From positions 248,001-312,000 of the forward strand of contig CAVZIK010000006.1 in the NCBI GenBank assembly GCA_963775295.1: a stretch of 64,000 nt of DNA, in the 5' to 3' direction. Under the pieces are notes generated by a model, which was not told the DNA's origin, ran no database searches, and was given only the letters and a program-made list of their open reading frames with translations. Origin of the DNA: JAMDEO01 sp963775295. Its GTDB lineage: Bacteria > Actinomycetota > Thermoleophilia > RBG-16-64-13. Position 1 is the stretch's first letter; each line of letters starts with the position of its first letter. The translations under genes and the position numbers were made by a program. Below are positions 59,303 through 64,000 of this stretch, one piece after another.

Positions 59303-59626
59303 TCAGCGGTCGCCGCTCTCTTCCGCTCTGAGATCGTAGTGTTGCGAACGCTCGTCGAAGTGGGCCAGAAGCGCTCGCGCCTTGCTTGGAACCACGGCCA
59401 CCTCATAGTCGTCCCCTGCGAACTCACAAACGGATGCGAGAGCAGCGAACTTCATGAGAGTGACGAACTCGACTTCGTCGCCCTCTTCGCGACGGAGTAG
59501 CTGAATACCCTCGAAGCCCTGAATGCAACGGCTTTGGATGCCGGCGAAGATCTCCTCTTCGAGTAGGGCCTCGTAGGGGTCGGCGTTGGCGGGAACAGTC
59601 CATCCATGCCAAATCCGCACTATCAT
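59303..59626 (-). CDS. ABM-fold (antibiotic biosynthesis monooxygenase-like) protein
   Basis: Start ATG 59626 (MIVRIWHGWTVPANADPYEALLEEEIFAGI) with AAAGGAG six bases upstream; 107 residues. The pattern of an N-terminal strand, helix, then QGFEGIQLLRREEGDEVEFVTLMKFAALASVCEFAGDDYEVAVVPSKARALLAHFDERSQHYDL fits dimeric alpha-beta barrel proteins related to quinol monooxygenase YgiN. The enzymatic role is uncertain. Divergent from the aminotransferase. Confidence 0.75.
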   Translation of the reverse strand: MIVRIWHGWTVPANADPYEALLEEEIFAGIQSRCIQGFEGIQLLRREEGDEVEFVTLMKFAALASVCEFAGDDYEVAVVPSKARALLAHFDERSQHYDLRAEESGDR

Positions 59627-59781
59627 GTCCGCTCCTTTCGGGTATCGCCGAAAACGTGATGCGCTTGTAGACGTGAGCGTACCGGCCTCGCTTTCTCCGT
59701 TTCTATCTCTACCCCTGGATGGAAGTTGGCCAAGCACGACATTGCACACGTCAAAACATATTTCACGACTAAACCGGGTCT

Positions 59782-59810
59782 TTGACAGCGAGAAAGGGGT
59801 GGGATATCGT
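59782..59810 (+). promoter_or_regulatory. sigma-70-type promoter of the aminotransferase
   Basis: TTGACA (59782-59787), 17-bp spacer, TATCGT (59805-59810), about 50 bp before the ATG at 59863. Confidence 0.6.
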
Positions 59811-59862
59811 CCGCTATGAGCGAGGCGAGCCTGAGAGAACGAGACTAAGGGGAGCACCCAAG

Positions 59863-61152
59863 ATGACGGATCAGATCGAAAGCCTGCAGAAGGAATACCT
59901 CTTCCCCTGTGTCGGCACCTATTACGAGAGGCCCCTGACGCTCGTCCGCGGCAAAGACATGTACCTCACGGACGCACAAGGCATCGAGTACCTCGACTTC
60001 TTCGGCGGCATTCTGACCGTCAGCGTGGGACACTGCAACGAGGAGGTGAACCAGGCGATCATCGAGCAGAATGAGACGCTGCAACACACCTCAACGCTGT
60101 ACATCAACGAACCACAAGTGCGGATGGCCAAGAAACTGGCGGAGGTCACGCCCGGCGCTCTTAGCAAGAGCTTCTTCACCTCGTCCGGCACCGAGGCCAA
60201 CGAGACGGCCGTCCTCTTTGCCCGGATCGCTACCGGCCATTCCGACATCATTGCTCTCCGGCACGCATATTCGGGCCGTAGCGAGGTGACGCTCAATATC
60301 ACCGCGCACGCCCCTTGGCGCCCGATGCCCAGCAGCATCGCCTACATCAAGCACGCCCACAACCCGTACTGTTATCGCTGCAGCCTCGGTCTCACCTATC
60401 CGAACTGCGACATGCGTTGCGCCCGCGACGTCGAGGAACTCATCCAAACGACCACGAGCGGCCAGATCGCGGCCTTCATGGCCGAACCCATCCAGGGGGT
60501 GGGTGGATTCATCACCCCGCCGAAGGAGTACTTCCAGGTGGTGCTGGAGATCGTGCGCAAATACGGTGGACTCTTTATCTGCGATGAGGTGCAGACGGGT
60601 TGCGGCCGCACCGGCAAGACCTTCTGCGGCATAGAACACTGGGGCGCCCAGCCCGACATCATGACCTTTGCGAAGGGTCTCGCCAACGGGCTGCCCATCG
60701 GGGCAACCATCGCCACGCCGGCCGTGGCCGATAGCTACAAGGGACTCTCGATCTCCACGTTCGGCGGGAACCCGGTGACCATGCGCGGCTCTCTGGCCAC
60801 CATCGAGTTCATCCAAGAGAACGACCTGGCGGGCAACGCCGAGGTTCTGGGCGCGCGTCTCCGAGACGGTCTCGAAGCCCTGAAAGCGAAGTACCCCAGC
60901 ATCGGAGACGTGCGGGGAATGGGTCTCATGCAGGCTCTCGAGGTAGTCGATCCTGGATCCGCCAATGGCAAGGCGCCCGATCCCAAGAAGGTGTTACGCG
61001 TGTTCGAGGAGACGCGGCGTCAGGGGCTGCTCATCGGCAAGGGCGGGCTCTACAGCAACGTCATCCGGCTGACGCCGCCGATGATCGTGTCCGCCGACGA
61101 GGTCGACCAAGCACTTGCCGTGCTCGACAAGGCGTTCGCAGCGGCTGGGTAG
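59863..61152 (+). CDS. class III pyridoxal-phosphate aminotransferase
   Basis: ATG 59863 after AAGGGGAG; 429 residues. Family segments are DAQGIEYLDFFGGILTVSVGHCNEEV, SSGTEANETAVLFARIATGHSDIIALRHAYSGRS, AEPIQGVGGFITPPKEYFQ, FICDEVQTGCGRTGKTF, and the PLP lysine in MTFAKGLANGLPIGA. Closest in style to alanine-glyoxylate/beta-aminoisobutyrate (AGXT2-like) transaminases, which move the amino group of an omega-amino acid or alanine. The internal HNPYCYRCSLGLTYPNCDMRC insertion with four Cys is noteworthy. The substrate is uncertain. Confidence 0.9.
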   Translation: MTDQIESLQKEYLFPCVGTYYERPLTLVRGKDMYLTDAQGIEYLDFFGGILTVSVGHCNEEVNQAIIEQNETLQHTSTLYINEPQVRMAKKLAEVTPGALSKSFFTSSGTEANETAVLFARIATGHSDIIALRHAYSGRSEVTLNITAHAPWRPMPSSIAYIKHAHNPYCYRCSLGLTYPNCDMRCARDVEELIQTTTSGQIAAFMAEPIQGVGGFITPPKEYFQVVLEIVRKYGGLFICDEVQTGCGRTGKTFCGIEHWGAQPDIMTFAKGLANGLPIGATIATPAVADSYKGLSISTFGGNPVTMRGSLATIEFIQENDLAGNAEVLGARLRDGLEALKAKYPSIGDVRGMGLMQALEVVDPGSANGKAPDPKKVLRVFEETRRQGLLIGKGGLYSNVIRLTPPMIVSADEVDQALAVLDKAFAAAG

Positions 61153-61213
61153 GAGCGCGCCACGGCTCGCGACCCTGTCGCTTCGTAAGAGGAACGAGCG
61201 CAGGCTGCCCCGG

Positions 61214-61702
61214 CTAGCCGCGCGTTTGGCTCGTCCCTAGGTAGCCCTCCAGACGCTCGCGCCACCCCTCGACCCCGACTCGCTTCGAACTCCCCTCGAA
61301 AGAGCGACCCGAAGCGAAAAGTGAGAACTCGGGGCCGTTCGCCAGATGCAGAACCAAGTAGTAAGTCTTCACGTAGTTCGATGACTTTCCAAGGTAGCCG
61401 ATACTCACGCGGCCTATCTCGTCGAAGAAAGCCGTGCGACGGCGTGGGCCGAAAAAGCAAGAATCCGCGATCTCGATACGGCGCATATTTGGATCGACGG
61501 TCACCGTCTGAACCCCGCTCGTTAAGGCGCCCGCAACACCGATGACGAGCAAGAGGACGCCCAGGAGGAAGCCCGCAAACGCATCTCCACCCGCCGTGCG
61601 GAAGTCGCGCATCGCGAAGACCAGTACGGCACCGACCAACACTGAGCCGAGCGACAGACCAAATTGCAGGCCGGGCCTGCTCTTTGAAACCCACGGTCCC
61701 AA
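61214..61702 (-). CDS. small membrane protein with PH-like C-terminal region
   Basis: TTG 61702 with AAGGGGG six bases upstream is the best start (162 residues). Two hydrophobic segments (LQFGLSLGSVLVGAVLVFAM and AFAGFLLGVLLLVIGVAGALTSG) are followed by VTVDPNMRRIEIADSCFFGPRRRTAFFDEIGRVSIGYLGKSSNYVKTYYLVLHLANGPEFSLFASG, the strand pattern of YdbT/PH-like domains. The frame continues upstream but that sequence overlaps the VOC gene. Function unknown. Confidence 0.6.
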   Translation of the reverse strand: MGPWVSKSRPGLQFGLSLGSVLVGAVLVFAMRDFRTAGGDAFAGFLLGVLLLVIGVAGALTSGVQTVTVDPNMRRIEIADSCFFGPRRRTAFFDEIGRVSIGYLGKSSNYVKTYYLVLHLANGPEFSLFASGRSFEGSSKRVGVEGWRERLEGYLGTSQTRG

Positions 61703-62097
61703 CTTGATCCCCCTTCGATTGTGGTATCCGCCTCGCATGAGCTGTGCCGACGGTCGACCATATTGGGCATTATCGGCCCGGCGTATGGGCGGCGCATCAG
61801 TTCCACAGGCGCACCGTCTTCGACTATGAAGGCCACCAGCACGCCGTCGGAAGGACTGTTGGGCTCCATGAGGATCTCCCGGCCGCCAAGTTCCGCGGCC
61901 AGATCGTCGACCTCGAAGGCCACGTGGGGAAGCAACTTGACGAGATCGGGGAGTGGCGAGTCGGGATCGTACCGCATCCACTGGATGCCGAATGGGTTGC
62001 CCTGGTGTTCGGTGCGGTGCACACCGTAGGGTTCGAGATGGACCTCACCAGCCCGTGGTACATCGGTGGGTATGCCGACGTGGTGGTAGCGTCTCAC
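61522..62097 (-). CDS. VOC (glyoxalase-like) family protein with unusual C-terminal run-on
   Basis: GTG 62097 starts RRYHHVGIPTDVPRAGEVHLEPYGVHRTEHQGNPFGIQWMRYDPDSPLPDLVKLLPHVAFEVDDL and ends its family homology at VAFIVEDGAPVELMRRP, near residue 107. A small VOC/bleomycin-resistance-fold protein, possibly metal-binding through the His and Glu residues. The frame then stays open for 80 more codons that overlap the next gene by 181 bp and look non-homologous, so a lost stop or frameshift near 61775 is likely. Function unknown. Confidence 0.65.
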   Translation of the reverse strand: MRRYHHVGIPTDVPRAGEVHLEPYGVHRTEHQGNPFGIQWMRYDPDSPLPDLVKLLPHVAFEVDDLAAELGGREILMEPNSPSDGVLVAFIVEDGAPVELMRRPYAGPIMPNMVDRRHSSCEADTTIEGGSSWDRGFQRAGPACNLVCRSAQCWSVPYWSSRCATSARRVEMRLRASSWASSCSSSVLRAP

Positions 62098-62145
62098 TCA
62101 CACTCGGCACGTCCTCTCTTCAAACGCGGCGCGACCCGCGGCAAC

Positions 62146-62460
62146 CTACCCGTATGAACAGCAGTAGTCCGCCACCCCATCGAGGTTCAACTTGAAAGAG
62201 GAGTCGGCCGGCACTTCGAAGGATTCGCCGGCCTTGAAGGTCTGCCAGTCAGATTGACCCGGCAGAAGCACAGTCATCTCTCCGCCGAGCACCTCCATGA
62301 CCTCACGAGCCTCAGTGTCGAATTCGTATTCGCCGGGCATCATGATACCGAGGGTCTTCCGCGAGCCATCGGCAAAGAGGACTGTACGGCTCGTGACCTT
62401 GCCGTCGAAGTAGACGTTGGCTTTCTTGACGATGCTGACATTATCGAATGTGTCTGACAT
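62146..62460 (-). CDS. ppnP: pyrimidine/purine nucleoside phosphorylase
   Basis: 104 residues of the PpnP (YaiE, formerly DUF1255) family, a small cupin that phosphorolyses nucleosides to free base and ribose 1-phosphate. Recognisable by VSIVKKANVYFDGKVTSRTVLFADGSRKTLGIMMPGEYEFDTEAREVMEVLGGEMTVLLPGQSDWQTFKAGESFEVPADSSFKL. The length is normal. Monocistronic. Confidence 0.92.
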   Translation of the reverse strand: MSDTFDNVSIVKKANVYFDGKVTSRTVLFADGSRKTLGIMMPGEYEFDTEAREVMEVLGGEMTVLLPGQSDWQTFKAGESFEVPADSSFKLNLDGVADYCCSYG

Positions 62461-62604
62461 GTGCTCTTTCTCTGTTCTAAGAATGATTTCTGTTCTTTCC
62501 AGCGAGCGAGACCCGGGCGCACCTGGAATTCTACCCTGTGAGGCCTAGCTGAAGTGCTTTCGCGCGACGCCCTTGTTGCCGGCTTGGCGGGAGCGATCAT
62601 AGGG

Positions 62605-63588
62605 TCATCGGCGACCGCGTTGGTCCGAGCCCGCTAAGGGCCGGCACGGCGACGTATACCTCATCGAGAACCACAGATAGGACGAGAAGTGCCGTTGCCA
62701 GAAGTTTCCACCAATGACGTTCGCCGCCTCATGCTCGACGAAAAGCCTCTCGAACCCATGTACGCTCGTCCACTCGATCGCCGCGCTCAGCAGGGCTTTG
62801 CCCACCCCTCTCCCGCGGACTGCGGGCTGAGCGTACGCCGTGAGCACCTCGGCTGTGTTCGTCCGCTGGAGAAGGAACCCCTCGTCGATCCCCGAACATC
62901 GCCCCACGACGAGGTAGGCCACGGGCAGGCCGTCCTCACGATGAACGAATAGGGCGTTCCCGGCTGGGTCGCCGTCGGGCGGCTCGATGGGCACGGTGTC
63001 GTCGTCCCAGTGCTTGGCTATGAAGATCGGCGAGCTCTCGTAGTAGCGGGCCTGCTCCTGGATGAGAGAGGAGATTCTGGAGGCTTCGAATTCACGGTCC
63101 ACCGCGGGAAGGTCGCCACGCGGGATCGGGGTCAGGGTGCGCAGCTCCTCTTCCACGACTGCTCCAAATCCGAGCTCGAAAAGGGTTTGGGTGAGCACGG
63201 CGTCGTGACTGAAGTGCCCGATGAGATGCAGGTTGGCTCCTTGCGCCCGAAGCTCCTCGGCAACGACCGGGTAAAGAAGTTGATAGATGCACCGGCTTTC
63301 GCGCTCGATCGAGGAGTGCGCGAAGTCTCTGATCATGGAAGCGCGTTGCGCCTTGAACGCGAAAGGCGGGGTGGCCAGCATGTAGCCCACCAATTCCTCG
63401 CCGTCCAGGAGCGCAGCACCGGAGCCCGTGAGACCACCTCGGATCTCCGCAGTGATCCACTGCCGTCTTTCGGCCGAATCCGGGGGCAGCATGGGCACAG
63501 CATCGCGCGCGTTGGCGTATGTAGCCGCGAACAACCCGACGGCAGACTCAACCAGATCCGGCGAGAACGGTACGATCGTGTAAGGCAC
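62605..63588 (-). CDS. GNAT-family N-acetyltransferase (two-domain)
   Basis: 327 residues. The C-terminal half carries the acetyl-CoA motif VLTAYAQPAVRGRGVGKALLSAAIEWTSVHGFERLFVEHEAANVIGGNFWQRH; the N-terminal half reads like a degenerate GNAT domain (ALLDGEELVGYMLATPPF; ANLHLIGHFSHDAVLTQTLFELGFGAV). Substrate unknown. Lies 5 bp from the end of the next acetyltransferase gene on the same strand. Confidence 0.82.
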   Translation of the reverse strand: MPYTIVPFSPDLVESAVGLFAATYANARDAVPMLPPDSAERRQWITAEIRGGLTGSGAALLDGEELVGYMLATPPFAFKAQRASMIRDFAHSSIERESRCIYQLLYPVVAEELRAQGANLHLIGHFSHDAVLTQTLFELGFGAVVEEELRTLTPIPRGDLPAVDREFEASRISSLIQEQARYYESSPIFIAKHWDDDTVPIEPPDGDPAGNALFVHREDGLPVAYLVVGRCSGIDEGFLLQRTNTAEVLTAYAQPAVRGRGVGKALLSAAIEWTSVHGFERLFVEHEAANVIGGNFWQRHFSSYLWFSMRYTSPCRPLAGSDQRGRR

Positions 63589-63593
63589 GTAAC

Positions 63594-64000
63594 TCAGGCC
63601 TCGATCAGGAAGGCCGGGTGGAAACCGATCTCTCCCTCCGGTTTCCGTTCACCGAAGGGCAGGCACAGCACGTACTCCTCCGGGACGCCGGGCCAGGTCA
63701 CCCCAGCGAAACTCGTGAAGCCAAAACGGTGGTAGAAGTCCGGCGCGCCCACGAGCACGCAGCCAACAGCGCCCCGAGAGCGCAGAATGTCGAGACTCGC
63801 CTCGATCAAATCCGATCCGATCCCCCTGCGTTGATAGTCCGGAAGCACCGCGACCGGTCCGACAAGGAACCAGCCGGACGACGATTCCCCCACAGAGGCC
63901 GCGGAGAACGCGATATGCCCCACCACCGCGCCCTGAACTTCGGCCACCAAGGACAAGTCCAAGGCGCCGTCTTCACGGAGGGCGTCGATGATCAAGGGTT
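63594..64000 (-). CDS. GNAT-family N-acetyltransferase (5' end outside window)
   Basis: The visible 133 or so residues match the YhbS-like GNAT group from IIDALREDGALDLSLVAEVQGAVVGHIAFS through the acetyl-CoA motif VGPVAVLPDYQRRGIGSDLIEASLDILRSRGAVGCVLVGAPDFYHRFGFTSF. Relatives begin about 30-40 residues earlier, so the true start lies beyond position 64000 and the ATG at 63995 is internal. The gene ends 5 bp before the two-domain acetyltransferase, so they are probably co-transcribed. Confidence 0.85.
   Translation of the reverse strand, partial: PLIIDALREDGALDLSLVAEVQGAVVGHIAFSAASVGESSSGWFLVGPVAVLPDYQRRGIGSDLIEASLDILRSRGAVGCVLVGAPDFYHRFGFTSFAGVTWPGVPEEYVLCLPFGERKPEGEIGFHPAFLIEA

Noticed and set aside
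1..64000. tRNA, rRNA, CRISPR arrays, insertion sequences and attachment sites
   Set aside because: None were recognised on reading both strands; no regularly spaced repeats or transposase genes were seen.

Overview
The window looks like one contiguous stretch of an anaerobic or facultative, GC-rich bacterial genome. Several features suggest a deep-branching actinobacterial lineage (Coriobacteriia, Thermoleophilia or Geothermincolia-like): Tat-exported binding lipoproteins with Thr/Ser/Gly-rich linkers, frequent GTG/TTG starts, a nuoABCDHIJKL operon without nuoEFG, many oxidoreductases and corrinoid proteins, and a zinc-ribbon membrane protein with an S/T linker. This placement rests on protein style only; there is no rRNA or other marker in the window.

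Layout. 1-7126 (minus): a complex I operon whose nuoL runs off the left edge. 7386-8153: tatC. 8203-9822: a FadR-type regulator fused to a HAD domain that lacks its nucleophile, with a TGGTnnnACCA operator over its own promoter. 9876-13627: DUF1634/TauE permease pair, a zinc-ribbon membrane protein and an MDR reductase. 13834-18544 (minus): ackA, phosphoketolase, a G3E GTPase and an unknown His/Cys-bearing protein in one operon. 18596-20230 (minus): metallo-hydrolase, tag and a frameshifted cupin. 20392-26081: a Tat lipoprotein binding protein, two paralogous TetR regulators and a molybdopterin enzyme with a small Fe-S partner. The two outer promoters carry the same AT-rich operator. 26269-28573: an ADP-forming acyl-CoA synthetase and a ferredoxin.

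28836-57168 holds what I consider the main system. A minus-strand operon encodes an acyl-CoA dehydrogenase and two molybdenum enzymes of the pyrogallol-phloroglucinol transhydroxylase type (large and small subunits, twice). A LysR regulator follows, then a divergent plus-strand operon with EtfB, EtfA, ETF-quinone oxidoreductase, an iron alcohol dehydrogenase and a CMD-family protein. Two large flavin/Fe-S old-yellow-enzyme reductases come next. Finally a minus-strand operon encodes two UroD-type methyltransferases followed by a complete LivKHMGF ABC importer, with a corrinoid protein upstream. A 29-bp element, 25 of 29 identical in pairwise comparison with the copy beside lysR, occurs three times: before the acyl-CoA dehydrogenase/transhydroxylase operon, between lysR and etfB, and before the methyltransferase/importer operon. 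Each copy is followed at 34-35 nt by a TATCAT/TATGAT -10 hexamer. This ties three operons spread over 20 kb into one probable LysR regulon: import of a small organic (possibly methoxylated phenolic) substrate, corrinoid-dependent methyl transfer, hydroxyl rearrangement of a phenolic ring by the molybdenum enzymes, and electron transfer through ETF to quinone.

57522-64000: a GntR/UTRA regulator with a second corrinoid protein, an ABM-fold protein, a class III aminotransferase, a small membrane protein overlapping a VOC protein, PpnP and two GNAT acetyltransferases, the last cut by the right edge. I saw no tRNA, rRNA, CRISPR array, insertion sequence or recognisable riboswitch.
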